Part shown: positions 30,318 through 40,233 of the stretch, in pieces
Position numbering within the stretch: the first letter of the stretch is position 1
Layout of the letters: every line of letters begins with the position of its first letter
Assembly (NCBI RefSeq): GCF_026262505.1
Contig: NC_067206.1
Location: 22,211,896 to 22,275,895 of the forward strand
Direction of reading: 5' to 3'
Length of the DNA stretch: 64,000 bases
Source of the DNA: Trichomonas vaginalis G3
Lineage: Eukaryota; Parabasalia; Trichomonadida; Trichomonadidae
Notes under the pieces: model-generated
What the model saw: only the letters and a program-made list of their open reading frames with translations
Told to the model about the DNA's origin: nothing
Databases searched by the model: none
Position numbers and translations under genes: made by a program

Positions 30318-31352
30318 TTATAATAAAGACTTAATAGCTGGTATCTTTGTTCTATCGGCTGCTACTTCACCTTCAAAGTCCTTTAATTCCTTGTTTGCGC
30401 CGTTGGCAAGTAAGAATTTCACCAATTCGTAGCTTCCAGCTCCAGCGGCCTCCATAAGAGCTGTAATTCCTGTAGTTGTTTGTGCGTTGATGTCATTGTG
30501 CTTAAGTAAGTACTTGACCAAATGATTATGTCTCATTGAAGCTGCAACCATGAGAGGCGTTGTATAAAAGCGGTCAAATGGCTTCAGGTTGTAACCTTTT
30601 GCAAGTAAGAAGCAGAAGAATTGTGTATTGAAAGAAAGAATTGCTTTTTTGATCGAATGAGAGTTTTCTAGATCGTAATGTTGAAGAAGTGTTGATAAGA
30701 ACTCATTACGATGATTCTCAATAGCAATTTCTTGTGCTAATTCGAATGATAATCCTTTCTTTCTGACCCAATCGATGATTTCTGGGTTTCCACCGATAAT
30801 TGCTGCTTCAACAGTGTTACGGGTGACTTCCATTGGACGGCAGAGTAAGTAATAGAATGTCTTTGGCTTTGCAGAGAAAGCAGCAAGGTCTAAAAGGTTA
30901 TAATCAACGCTGTTGATTTCAACAGTGCCATCTAAAGCTCCCTGCTTGCCAGAAAGCTTCTTGAGTGTGTCAACATCTTCGTTTAAGACGGCAGCCTGTG
31001 GAGAATCTTTTGGATAGATCTCTTCGTATTCTTTGGCTGTTGCCTCCCAAGAGAAAATTGTTTGGTCATGTAAACCGCGGCGATGGAGATAGTCTGAAAA
31101 TCTTGTATTTGTATATGCGGCTAATTTCCAGCCTAATCCAGCCCACAAGTCGCCATAGAGCTTGAATGAAACAGCATGTGTCTCAGCAGCCTTGTTGATG
31201 CAGTTGTAGATAAATTCGTGATCTTCTTCGCCCTTTCCGGAAAGATATTTAATTGCTTCTTGAAGCTTTTCTTGTGTGAGACCAAAAATGCAATCTTCAA
31301 TGGCAACGGTCTCTTTTAATTCTTCAGGAACACAGCTCAAGTCGAATGTCAT
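30318..31352 (-). CDS. Ankyrin-repeat protein, trichomonad DUF3447 type
   Basis: 344 codons from the Met at 31352 (MTFDLSCVPEELKETVAIED), chosen because an initiator TCACTT lies 22 bp upstream. The more upstream in-frame Met would sit only about 4 nt after the start site. The N-terminal ~130 residues are a conserved helical region of trichomonad ankyrin proteins, with the KPKTFYYLLCRP/VEAAIIGGNPEIIDW block after it. C-terminal ankyrin repeats include TTPLMVAASMRHNHLVKYLL and GITALMEAAGAGSYELVKFL. It belongs to a very large family in these parasites, whose members act mainly as protein-interaction scaffolds. The precise role is unknown. Confidence 0.88.
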   Translation of the reverse strand: MTFDLSCVPEELKETVAIEDCIFGLTQEKLQEAIKYLSGKGEEDHEFIYNCINKAAETHAVSFKLYGDLWAGLGWKLAAYTNTRFSDYLHRRGLHDQTIFSWEATAKEYEEIYPKDSPQAAVLNEDVDTLKKLSGKQGALDGTVEINSVDYNLLDLAAFSAKPKTFYYLLCRPMEVTRNTVEAAIIGGNPEIIDWVRKKGLSFELAQEIAIENHRNEFLSTLLQHYDLENSHSIKKAILSFNTQFFCFLLAKGYNLKPFDRFYTTPLMVAASMRHNHLVKYLLKHNDINAQTTTGITALMEAAGAGSYELVKFLLANGANKELKDFEGEVAADRTKIPAIKSLL

Positions 31353-31370
31353 TCTGGAGAAAAAAATCAT

Positions 31371-31376
31371 AAGTGA
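31371..31376 (-). promoter_or_regulatory. Initiator (Inr) of ankyrin gene
   Basis: TCACTT on the minus strand fits the trichomonad initiator TCA(C/T)(A/T). The predicted first transcribed base is 31374, giving a 22-nt 5' UTR to the ATG at 31352. Confidence 0.65.
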
Positions 31377-31572
31377 TCGGCCTCTTCTGAATTTAAATTT
31401 TTGTGATTCAAAAATATTTTTTGAGAGCTATTCAGCCAATTTCCATGGAAAAGTGACCATTTTCTGAGGATTCGATAACTTTTTTGGAGAAAGATTTACA
31501 AGTATATATCAAGAGAAGATTTATAAAATTTTAGAAAAATGCGACACTTTTTAATTTTAAATTTTAGAAAAA

Positions 31573-32925
31573 ATGGATGAATTTAAAGCATCTGATTCAT
31601 TGATTGAATCACAAATGCAGAATAGAAGTTTAATCAAACCTGAATCTATCGATAAAAGTCGAGTTGTTGTTCCAGACTATGATTTTTTTGCAAATTTGAC
31701 TCCAGAAACACCTTTTCAAATCATTGCTGACAAAATGATTGAATTTCGTGGATCGGTATCAGCGCATGATTTCGAAAATTGCGAAAACAGTAAAGCAGCA
31801 GTTCAAAAATTCATGGAAATAGTTGGTTCAAACGAATATCCTCCTAATATCATCCCAACTGCTTTTACCCTCATCGCTTTATGCTCAAATTCCAAAAATT
31901 TGGACTATTCTCTTATATATTTCGATGAATTTATGGATTTTTTATTTGATGTTTTATTTACAGCCAAGAATCAACAAATACGACTTTCAATACTGCAAAT
32001 ACTTATCAATTTAGTATACCTTAATCATCAAATTGCCAATGATTTCTTTCAAAAAATTGATTGGGAACAATTTTCAAATTTACCTGATGCAGAATCTAAA
32101 ATATTCAACGAGTCTATTAGTTGCTTCATTTTTACACTATTATATTACTCAAATGTACCTTCTCCTGCTCATTTTGATGCTATTTTACTTGTTTACCTAC
32201 AAATCTTTAATACTAATGTTTTTGATATCAAGTTTTTGATATCCTTGAGGTGTTTCATTAGAAAATCAAAGAAAATTATTAAAGAAAATAAAATTTCGCT
32301 TCAAAACTTGGTTATTCGAACAAATGCGCTATTACAACCATTTAACCAAGAGATCTCTATATATGCCTTGCAGTTTCTAGCCTCTTTAACGTGGAATAAT
32401 GACATAATTTTTGCAAATTTTGATTTTATTATCAAATCATGCCGGAATCCCGAGAACAAAATATCTATTGCTGCTCTGATGTTTATGATGAAATATTTTG
32501 ATAAATTTTTTGAACAAAAGATTGAAATACCAAATAGCATTTTAGAAGGAATCCAAAGTTCGGATTTGATCGAATCTGTCATAAATAACTTGCTTCAGAG
32601 CAAATTCGAATCAAAAATTCCTTGTATTCATATTTGGCGTCATATGATTCGAATTGGATTGAATGGAATCAACAAAAAGATGATAGACCAAGATATATTC
32701 GATACCCTTATTTCTTTATTGCCAGAATGTAAATCAGTGACTCAAATTTACGTAATGCAAATTTTATTAGATTTAATTCACTTTGCAAAGACAAAAAATT
32801 TAATAGATAATATAAGTATCGAAGGAATCCAAGAAGATTTGGATTCAATGTTTGATTCTTGCCAATTGATTCCTGATTTCAATGAATTGGTTCAAATCGT
32901 TCAAGAATTGCTGCCTGATGAATAG
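31573..32925 (+). CDS. ARM/HEAT-like helical repeat protein
   Basis: 450 codons. After ~60 acidic/polar residues the protein is almost wholly amphipathic helices in ARM/HEAT-like succession (IRLSILQILINLVYLNHQIA, YALQFLASLTWNNDIIFANF, ISIAALMFMMKYFDKFFEQK). No catalytic motif is present. Trichomonads have a large family of such superhelical proteins, with possible roles in transport or cytoskeleton. The pseudogene at 52603-53706 and the gene starting at 63125 have the same general build. It is divergent from the ankyrin gene with about 200 bp between starts. No clear initiator was found, so the start rests on the first ATG. Confidence 0.75.
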   Translation: MDEFKASDSLIESQMQNRSLIKPESIDKSRVVVPDYDFFANLTPETPFQIIADKMIEFRGSVSAHDFENCENSKAAVQKFMEIVGSNEYPPNIIPTAFTLIALCSNSKNLDYSLIYFDEFMDFLFDVLFTAKNQQIRLSILQILINLVYLNHQIANDFFQKIDWEQFSNLPDAESKIFNESISCFIFTLLYYSNVPSPAHFDAILLVYLQIFNTNVFDIKFLISLRCFIRKSKKIIKENKISLQNLVIRTNALLQPFNQEISIYALQFLASLTWNNDIIFANFDFIIKSCRNPENKISIAALMFMMKYFDKFFEQKIEIPNSILEGIQSSDLIESVINNLLQSKFESKIPCIHIWRHMIRIGLNGINKKMIDQDIFDTLISLLPECKSVTQIYVMQILLDLIHFAKTKNLIDNISIEGIQEDLDSMFDSCQLIPDFNELVQIVQELLPDE

Positions 32926-33451
32926 AAAAGATATTTCTATTACCAATTTAATTGTTTTTTTATTTAATATCAAAAAAATACCTTCAAATTTCAAAATTTT
33001 TGTGATTTATCTCAGATATATCTATTTATTTTTGACATGTTTATTTAATTGTTTTGTAAAAGTTCATAAATATACAACGTAGTAAAATATTTTTTATGTT
33101 TTTTAAATTTTTATTCGTTTTGATGCATATGCTATTCAGTATTGCAGTCAGATACATTAACTATTAACTTTCAATCAGTCTTTGTAGCTAATGAAATAAT
33201 TTTATTGAAATTGTATTTTTTCAAATAATAGGTGCATTCAATGGAAAGAGGGATAGCCGCTTTATCAGCCTATCCCATTCATCTATCTCTTATTTCAATG
33301 AGATCACCATATGAAGTGACGATTGAAAATTGAAAAGCACTTTTTCCCAAAATTGGGAAAGCATTTGCCACAGTATAGAATCAATCAATCATCTCATCTC
33401 ACAAAAACTTTTTGGTGGAACCGAATAAATCAAGTTGGGGAAAAAAATCAT
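32926..33451. other. AT-rich intergenic region
   Basis: About 520 bp with no recognised gene or RNA. A moderately GC-richer stretch at 33230-33330 shows nothing identifiable. Confidence 0.55.
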
Positions 33452-33888
33452 AACGTCGGAAAAATAACCTAAAAGTGGAGAAAATAACTTGTAGCAGAGG
33501 TATTTTTCAATACAAATGAGCAAACTTTTGAAACACAATTTCCTCTACATCAGATAATCTGCACACTGGTAGAATTTGGGGTGATTTTACCCATGAGGTT
33601 CAAATTATGAATATCTTATTTACTGAAATAATATGAGTTAACCGAACTATCTCATGCGGTTTAAGATGATATGGGGTAAGCATGTGATATATATGCTTAA
33701 AAGGCAAACTTAAGTTTTGAAGATTATCTTGAAATTAAGAATTTAGAGTTGGAATTCTCATGTGTCACCACTGCTGTATGTATATAAACAGATACAGAGC
33801 TGTTTGGCTATCAAAAATAACCCAGTTTTATTGAAAAATATGGGTGCTACAAGTTAAATTTCTGCTACGGGGTTATTTTTTCAACGTT
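33452..33888. mobile_element. Small TIR element (MITE-like)
   Basis: Imperfect inverted termini: AACGTCGGAAAAATAACC at 33452 and, inverted, AACGTTGAAAAAATAACC ending at 33888. A second pair further in is AACTTGTAGCA against TGCTACAAGTT. It is about 437 bp and non-coding. No clear target duplication is seen, so the limits are approximate. It ends 7 bp before the ferredoxin initiator. Confidence 0.45.
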
Positions 33889-33894
33889 AGTTGG

Positions 33895-33900
33895 TCACTT
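33895..33900 (+). promoter_or_regulatory. Initiator (Inr) of ferredoxin gene
   Basis: TCACTT, with its predicted first transcribed base at 33897 and a 42-nt 5' UTR to the ATG at 33939. It matches the trichomonad initiator consensus. Confidence 0.7.
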
Positions 33901-33938
33901 TACAAAATTTTGATTGAAACATTTTTTTTATCATAAAA

Positions 33939-34316
33939 ATGCTTGCATCAATTTCTAGGAGTGCTGTGAAGATCCACTGGACCGGAAAGGGTTGCGACAA
34001 GATTGTAGAAGGTCATAACGGTGAAACTCTTCTAAAAATAGCCGAAAGAAACAAACTCCCGCTTCCAAATGCATGTGAAGGCAACCGTGCTTGCGCTACA
34101 TGCCAAGTATACGTCAACAAGGGTGGAGATTTATTAAACGAGATTAGTGATGCTGAATACGATACATTAGACTACGCAGTTGATCTTAGAGAACAATCCC
34201 GCCTCGCCTGCACATGTGTCCTTCAGACAGATGATGGTGAGATGGATGTTGTTATTCCGGAACGTTGCCGGAACATTGATGTTAGTGAATTTAAGAAGAA
34301 GAAATCAATTCTTTAA
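33939..34316 (+). CDS. Hydrogenosomal [2Fe-2S] ferredoxin
   Basis: 125 codons. The N-terminus MLASISRS is a typical short hydrogenosomal targeting presequence ending in Arg-Ser. The domain has the four cluster ligands in CEGNRACATC (Cys46, 52 and 55) and RLACTC (Cys91), i.e. C-x5-C-x2-C-x35-C. That spacing and the LPNACEGNRACATCQVYV context are those of mitochondrial/adrenodoxin-type ferredoxins used in Fe-S cluster assembly and electron transfer. It is likely an electron carrier in the hydrogenosome. Stop and polyadenylation signal overlap (TAAA). It is convergent with the coiled-coil gene, only 38 bp apart. Confidence 0.92.
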   Translation: MLASISRSAVKIHWTGKGCDKIVEGHNGETLLKIAERNKLPLPNACEGNRACATCQVYVNKGGDLLNEISDAEYDTLDYAVDLREQSRLACTCVLQTDDGEMDVVIPERCRNIDVSEFKKKKSIL

Positions 34317-34354
34317 AAAAAAATACTGATTATAAAAAAATAAACAATAAATTT

Positions 34355-35530
34355 TTACGCTTTCTTTTCATCCTCCTCTACAGCCTCAGTCAATTTATTA
34401 ATAAGAGCTTGAAGTGCTGATGGTTGTTCGCCCTCTGGCGGATGAGCTTTCAACGCGTCCAAAACAATGGGACCTGTTGATGTAATTAGCTTCATTATTG
34501 AGTTCATATCACTTGAAGAGAGTTTCTTTTGTTGTTCAACACTAGTTGTTCGTTCAACAAGGAAATCTAAGCGTTTTTGCATCGATGCATTCTCTTTTTC
34601 TATATCTTCGCATTGCTTTGTAAGTTTCTCGATAGTTTGTGCACTAACTGTTTCTATTTCTGCACGTTGTTTTGCATATGAAACTTCATTATCAGCAATT
34701 TGCTGTTTTAAGCCTTCCATCTTCTTTTTATATCCAGCAACATCTTTTTCTAACATCTTTTTACGCTCTTCAATGAGAATATTTTCACGTTTTATGTCAT
34801 CAATCTTTTTAATTAATTCTGTATTCGAATTTAATATATCTTTGCTCTTTAACTGATTCTTTTTAAGTTGCTCTGTAACTTGCTGACTATCTTGAATACA
34901 TCTAATGGCTGCAGCTTCTAAACATTCATCTTTCATGTGAACTGCAGCTTGTTCAGCTGCTTTAACACGGCGTTTGTTTTCTTCTTCGAACTGCTTCTTT
35001 TCGCGTGAAAGTTGTTGATTTAACTGCTCCATTTTTTCTTGATGAAGTTGTCTTTGATCTACAAGGTTTTGATCAAGTTGGCGTAGCTTTTCTTCCATTT
35101 GAGCTCTTTGGCTTTGAAATTCTCTTAATGATTCTAATTCTGTTTGGTACATCAACAGTTCTGATTTCAAAAGAGACTCTTGTTCTGCATGTTCTGTACG
35201 TTTCTGTTGTAATTGTTGTGCATATTTCGAAATTGTAGCTTCTAAGTTTGCTTTAGCAGTATCGATTTGTTTATTTAATATTGCTTGTTCCTGATTTGAA
35301 TTTTCGACTTCTTTTTCTAATATTCTTATCTCATCATCTAAATTGCGCGTTTGCTCTTGTAATTTTTCTCCCAATTTTCTTAATCTTGAGCGAGATCTGG
35401 CTGATTCTACAATTGCTTCTTCATTTGCAGAGCGAGCTGAATGTATTTCGCCTTCTATATAGTTACTCTTTAATTTGAGGCGCTCTATTTCTTGCCCTGG
35501 TGTAAGTTTCTCTTCTTTTGTGTTAGTCAT
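34355..35530 (-). CDS. Long coiled-coil protein, possibly flagellar
   Basis: 391 codons, almost entirely heptad-type coiled coil from about residue 10 to 340 (LREFQSQRAQMEEKLRQLDQ, QKKLSSSDMNSIMKLITSTG near the end), then a short C-terminal helix pair. The pattern resembles axonemal/basal-body coiled-coil proteins such as the DUF4515/BBOF1-like group, which would suit a flagellate. The similarity is judged by eye, so function remains uncertain. No clear initiator motif precedes the ATG. Confidence 0.7.
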   Translation of the reverse strand: MTNTKEEKLTPGQEIERLKLKSNYIEGEIHSARSANEEAIVESARSRSRLRKLGEKLQEQTRNLDDEIRILEKEVENSNQEQAILNKQIDTAKANLEATISKYAQQLQQKRTEHAEQESLLKSELLMYQTELESLREFQSQRAQMEEKLRQLDQNLVDQRQLHQEKMEQLNQQLSREKKQFEEENKRRVKAAEQAAVHMKDECLEAAAIRCIQDSQQVTEQLKKNQLKSKDILNSNTELIKKIDDIKRENILIEERKKMLEKDVAGYKKKMEGLKQQIADNEVSYAKQRAEIETVSAQTIEKLTKQCEDIEKENASMQKRLDFLVERTTSVEQQKKLSSSDMNSIMKLITSTGPIVLDALKAHPPEGEQPSALQALINKLTEAVEEDEKKA

Positions 35531-36199
35531 TGTAAAATCTTCACTGACATGGGAATTGAGAAGCCCTGAATTTATTAACGTATTTTGGAATTCTAGGGAA
35601 ATAGATGATATTTTCCTTTTAGTTCAAGCTAAAACCAAACAAGCAAATTAAATGCTTAGTAAGTACTTGACTTGTATCATTCATAACCATATAAATAGAA
35701 GAAAAATCATTATAAAATCTTCAATTATTGCTTATATCTTAAAACTGGCATCCAAATTTTGTCACAATGCGATAGTTTTGCTTCAATTTATTCTTTTTCA
35801 TCTTATTTATATAGACATATGTCCATAGGAATCAATTTGCCCTTATTTTCATGCAGAAACTAATGACAATGATATTTACATGTGACTCTATCATATCATC
35901 GATGAAATTTCAAGAGACTAAATTCTCTTTTTTCTTTTTGAAAAGAGTGAGTAGAAATTGTGAACATTGAGGAAAAAATAAAAAGAGCTAATGTATGAAA
36001 TATATATTGTTTTATTGAACCATGTTGTCCGAACTAAGCACAATGAGAAAAACATCGATTTCGGATAAATTTATTTTCCAAAATGCGGAAAATTCTGAAT
36101 TAAAGCAAATTTATAATTTGAAAATTAATTTGAGTGTTAAAAATATAAAATTTGGTAAACCAATAAAGAAATTTTAAAAAAACGAAAATAAAAAAAAAA
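35531..36199. other. AT-rich intergenic region
   Basis: About 670 bp. No gene, RNA or repeat is recognised. It holds the upstream region of the coiled-coil gene and the 3' flank of the tetraspanin gene. Confidence 0.55.
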
Positions 36200-36931
36200 T
36201 TATTGCGCAGCGCTATAAGATTGAGAGGCTTGGGACTCTTCTGTTACAAATATGGCAAATACAGTCAAGAAGATGGCATAAAATACAATAAGAATTGTGC
36301 CTGTAACAGAGATATTCTTCATCTGAGTAATTCTAGTAGTTGTAAGATTCTGTTCTATCAGTTTTCTGGCACCTACGTCTGTATAGAAAATTTCGGTCTT
36401 ATTAGCCATGTATGTACTGCAATTCATATTATGTGCGTTCTTAAAGGAAGAATCGTCGCATGGGTCTATATTGGGTATGTTTCTTTCTTCGCATGTACAA
36501 TTGGTTTCGTCATAACCGAGTGTGTGTAAATTGCTATAGATGCCGTGGATTGATCCTACATAAGCATTTTCTTTTAAGAGGGTCTTAAATGTATTATCGA
36601 GTGAGTAATTTATGCCAACGGCGAATTTGTAAGTAAAAATATAAACAATAGCGAGGATAGCTGTGAAAAACGCGTATGAGCCTTGCCAGCACTTGTTATA
36701 TCTGATATTTCCGGAGAGGCCAACGAGTAAAATAATGCAAGTCATCATAAGCTGAACTTGAAGGCTTGGCTTAAGAAGCCAGAAAATATAATCACCCCAG
36801 GAATTTCCACCATCGATATTAAGCTTTTTCTCGAGAACCGCTGTTATGGTAATGCAAGCAATGGCCAATATCAAGTTGATAGGGCCAAGGATAAAACGTA
36901 TGGTGTTTTGTTTAAGAATCAGTTGCCACAT
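36200..36931 (-). CDS. Tetraspanin-like four-helix membrane protein
   Basis: 243 codons with four transmembrane helices. TM1 is at about residues 13-34 (LGPINLILAIACITITAVL), TM2 at 58-78 and TM3 at 86-107. A large extracellular loop of about 100 residues contains Cys (TNCTCEERN, DPCDD, NCSTY) and Asn-glycosylation sites, and TM4 is at about 208-232. Size and topology match the tetraspanin family of trichomonads, which organise surface microdomains and are linked to adherence. The classic CCG motif is not evident, but NCTC and other loop cysteines are present. An initiator-like TCACAAA lies 17 bp upstream of the ATG. Confidence 0.75.
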   Translation of the reverse strand: MWQLILKQNTIRFILGPINLILAIACITITAVLEKKLNIDGGNSWGDYIFWLLKPSLQVQLMMTCIILLVGLSGNIRYNKCWQGSYAFFTAILAIVYIFTYKFAVGINYSLDNTFKTLLKENAYVGSIHGIYSNLHTLGYDETNCTCEERNIPNIDPCDDSSFKNAHNMNCSTYMANKTEIFYTDVGARKLIEQNLTTTRITQMKNISVTGTILIVFYAIFLTVFAIFVTEESQASQSYSAAQ

Positions 36932-37304
36932 TAGAAACTTTTAATTTGTGAGGTTTACATTATTGGAATAAAAGTGACTTCAAGGTGCTTTCTGATCAGA
37001 AAAGGTTTATTGTATGAAATACTTAGTGCTGAATCTGATCTAAATTTTGAAGGTTATTCGATTTCTGTCAGAATTGACAAAGTTGGTAAAAAACGCTAAT
37101 AGTAACAGTTAATCAGAAAAATGGTTTTGTAAAAGGTTATTATGGATAATTATTGTATTTAGAATTGATTTGAAAATATCTCAAAAAAAAAGAAATCTCG
37201 AATTTCAACAAAAACTGCATCGTATTAAAAATAAAAAAAAAGATTGATCAAATATGTGAAAATAATTTGATGTTTTTAACGCGTAAAATGTTGAAAAAAA
37301 TAAT
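36932..37304. other. Short intergenic region
   Basis: About 370 bp between two minus-strand genes. It holds the tetraspanin promoter and the 3' flank of the SCAR-like gene. No other feature is seen. Confidence 0.5.
36945..36951 (-). promoter_or_regulatory. Initiator-like site of tetraspanin gene
   Basis: TCACAAA on the minus strand. The predicted first transcribed base at 36949 leaves a 17-nt 5' UTR. Confidence 0.5.
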
Positions 37305-38567
37305 TTACCAATCTTCTGATGAGGACTCGTCTTCTCCTTCTTCATCATCAGAAGCCTCGACATCGGCTCTGATTGAAGCCATATACTGAAGCAGTTCACC
37401 GACAGAGAGAGCGTTTGGATCGACGTTCTTCTTTGGCTCTTCCTTTGGTTTTTCCGTTGAAGCCTTCTTGAGTTTGAAGTTTCCTTGTTTGATCAAATCC
37501 AAGTGGCTCATTCCGCCGCCGCCAGAAGGTGGAGGAGGTGGTGGAGCGCTTCCTGTTGACTTCGGAAGTGGTGGAGGTGGTGGTGGAGGAGCAGCTGCTG
37601 CTGGTGCAGGAGGTGCTGCAGGGGCTGGTGCTGGTGCTGGAGCTGCCTTGGATGAAGTCTTCGATGATGAGGACGATGATTTAGAGGACTTGGATGAAGA
37701 TGATTTAGCTGGAGCGGGTGTTGGAGCTGGAGTTGGGTCTGGAAGCTGAATTGGCTTTGGAGCTGGTCTTGGTGTCCTCTTACGCTGCTCTGGAGTGGAA
37801 AGAATGGCTGGTTTGACTGTTGCAGCAGCAAATGCGACATCTTCACTGGAAGAAGTGATAGATGACTTGAACGTAAGTGGCTTGTTCCAGCCTGTGGTCT
37901 TTCCAACAGGTGGTGGCTGTTGTACGAGTGTAGGAAGTGGTAAAACTTTGACAATCATAACATTGAGAGCCTGTTCAGTTTTGGCTTCAAGACTCTCGGA
38001 TCTCTTCTTTTTACCTTCACCCTTGTGTTTCTGGTTGACGAGGTTCTGACAATCTCTAAGCATTTCAGCCTTGAACATATCCATGAAGGATTCTGGGTTT
38101 GAGATGAGTTTGTCGAGATTCTGGTAGTCAGGAATAAGTGGCTTCCATGCTTCGAGTGTTGGTGGTGGCTTGGCAATTGAGTAAAGTACTTGAACAAGGT
38201 TATTCGACATTCCTAAGGAGATTGAGTCCTGATTTTGACCGATCGGAGCGCACATTTGTCTGCATGGATTCTTGATGAAAGCTGTTGCATTAACTTTTGA
38301 GAGTTTCTCGATACTTTGTGGAACTTTTTGTTTAAGTGATTGGTATTTCGCATTGATATCATCCATTCTCTTTTTGAGTGCATCGAATTCTTGTTCAATT
38401 CCTTGGAAGAGGCAATCGGAAATGTTTTGAAGTTCATCTAATTGCTGCATGAGGCCAATGGAATAGTAATATCCCAAAGCATTAAACAATTTAGTTGGAT
38501 CCTCAGTCATGAACTTAGATGGTTCTGTAATAGCTGAGAAAGAGGTAACAGAAAGGCCGGGGAACAT
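37305..38567 (-). CDS. SCAR/WAVE-like Arp2/3 activator
   Basis: 420 codons. The N-terminal ~110 residues are helical and resemble the SCAR homology domain (LDELQNISDCLFQGIEQEFD). A basic patch follows (KGEGKKKRSES). A long Pro/Ala/Ser-rich region (about 250-345, with runs PPPPPPPLP and PPPPPPS) leads to a WH2 actin-binding motif (MSHLDLIKQGNFKLKK). The C-terminus is acidic and ends in Trp (DESSSEDW), as in VCA regions that activate Arp2/3. It likely drives branched actin assembly at the membrane. WASH is an alternative, but the N-terminus fits SCAR/WAVE better. GC content is higher than that of its neighbours. CCTTT at 38589-38593 may be an M5-type start element. Confidence 0.8.
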   Translation of the reverse strand: MFPGLSVTSFSAITEPSKFMTEDPTKLFNALGYYYSIGLMQQLDELQNISDCLFQGIEQEFDALKKRMDDINAKYQSLKQKVPQSIEKLSKVNATAFIKNPCRQMCAPIGQNQDSISLGMSNNLVQVLYSIAKPPPTLEAWKPLIPDYQNLDKLISNPESFMDMFKAEMLRDCQNLVNQKHKGEGKKKRSESLEAKTEQALNVMIVKVLPLPTLVQQPPPVGKTTGWNKPLTFKSSITSSSEDVAFAAATVKPAILSTPEQRKRTPRPAPKPIQLPDPTPAPTPAPAKSSSSKSSKSSSSSSKTSSKAAPAPAPAPAAPPAPAAAAPPPPPPPLPKSTGSAPPPPPPSGGGGMSHLDLIKQGNFKLKKASTEKPKEEPKKNVDPNALSVGELLQYMASIRADVEASDDEEGEDESSSEDW

Positions 38568-38569
38568 CT

Positions 38570-40233
38570 AAATTTTTTTGAAATTGACAAAGGTAGTCTC
38601 ACGAAAATACGTTATTTTCCCGATGCCTTGGAAGCAGCTTTGCAGGTTACCCGTAAGGTAACCAGTAGAAGTTTCTGAGCAAGGATGAAGAAGATTAAAG
38701 AGCCTTTTTATTGCAAACGCTATATTTGTAAGTGTCTTTGTAGAACTTCTCATAAATTCAAAGATTTCCAAAAACGAATTTTTCGATTTTGATATAATAA
38801 ATGATATTTAAACAAATTATAGATGTGTTTGCAATTAAAAAAATCCGAGTTAACTACAATATCTTCAATTTTTGTCGTTCACTTTTTCATGTCATACTGA
38901 TAGCAAGAATACTCACCCAATTTGGTTACACTTCATGATAGTTTGAAGTAAAAAAATGCCACAGTTTTTTTTATTTGATATCGTTATCTAAATTTTGTAC
39001 AGAAATGAAATAAATTATAATATGAAACGTGTGTTATTATGCTTGTTGGGAAACAATCCAATACTTATGTCTGAATGAAATGATTATTTATACGAGATTT
39101 TTCATATTCAGCTAATAATGCTATCAAAATCAAATAACAATAAAAAGTTATTTTGTACATAATGTAACTTAATCTTTAATACTATATAGAACTTCGAAAT
39201 ACGACTAAACGGTGCGATTAAATACCTTTTTTTCGATCGAAACTTGAAAGTGAGGATAACTCAATGGGTAGGGGTATGGGTTCGACTTTTTCTATTGGGC
39301 AACTATTTTTTTCTTTTCATTGTTTCAGCATTTTTTTATGCGATTATGCATAATTATTTGATTTCCTATATATTCAATAATAAATTTGTTCCGAACTCTT
39401 AACAAATAAATAAATTTTTCGAATATTTAAATTTATAGCTCCCTACATTAATATAAAGTGTTCGAATAGTTCATATATAGTTTCTTTAAAATAATTTGTT
39501 TCATTTTAAATTGGTTTGGCACAATGCTTGACATAACATGCACAAAGCTATGCCATTTTAAAATATGTATATCAATCAAGCTGATTAAGTCCATCCTAAA
39601 CGAAAATCATCGATACTCATGAATTTATGATAGTCGTTCTTGATATAATTGCGCGTTTTAAAAAATGCTTACTTTTGAACACAGAACTTATCTATCCATA
39701 TTTATCAATGAAAGTTTATAAGATGCATTAATGACAAAACCTTACTTTATCAATTATAATCTTATCGTAAATTTCAAACTACAATACTGTGGGGCAAATA
39801 TTAAATAACCACTATGTTGCGGATTTTATGTAAGTCTGCAAACTGTAAAATGTAATTAAACACAAATAAAAAAAAATGTAAATTTTAATCGAGAAATTTA
39901 GCAATCTTGAAAGCCTTGATCGGCATCTTTTACAAGATGTCAGTAATGCATATTCAATAACTATGAAAATCTAGCCAAGCATGGATTTTTTTCGAAAAAA
40001 AAATTATATTAAATTTCATTTTTCATTCTTTATACAAGTTTTAACCTTTGGTGCAATTATATCCTATCGCAAATGCATTATTGACGTTATTACTTGGATA
40101 CTTCTTCATAACGCTAAATCTTCAAATTAGTTATGTGTTTGTTACTAATAGAAGTTGGAAAGGTATTAAAAAAGGAAATGTTAATAAATATACATGTTTA
40201 ATTAAAAAACAAACAAGAATAAATTAAATAATT
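38570..40233. other. AT-rich intergenic region
   Basis: About 1.66 kb with no gene. A small stretch at 39245-39300 has tRNA-like box sequences (AACTCAATGGGTAGGGG and GGGTTCGAC), but the spacing is too short for a tRNA. Nothing else is recognised. Confidence 0.55.

Noticed and set aside
37468-37954. Gly/Ala-rich plus-strand frame and His/Leu-rich minus frame
   Set aside because: Shadows of the Pro-rich region of the SCAR-like gene in other frames.
39245-39300. A functional tRNA gene
   Set aside because: The A-box and B-box motifs are too close for a cloverleaf and no acceptor stem pairs.
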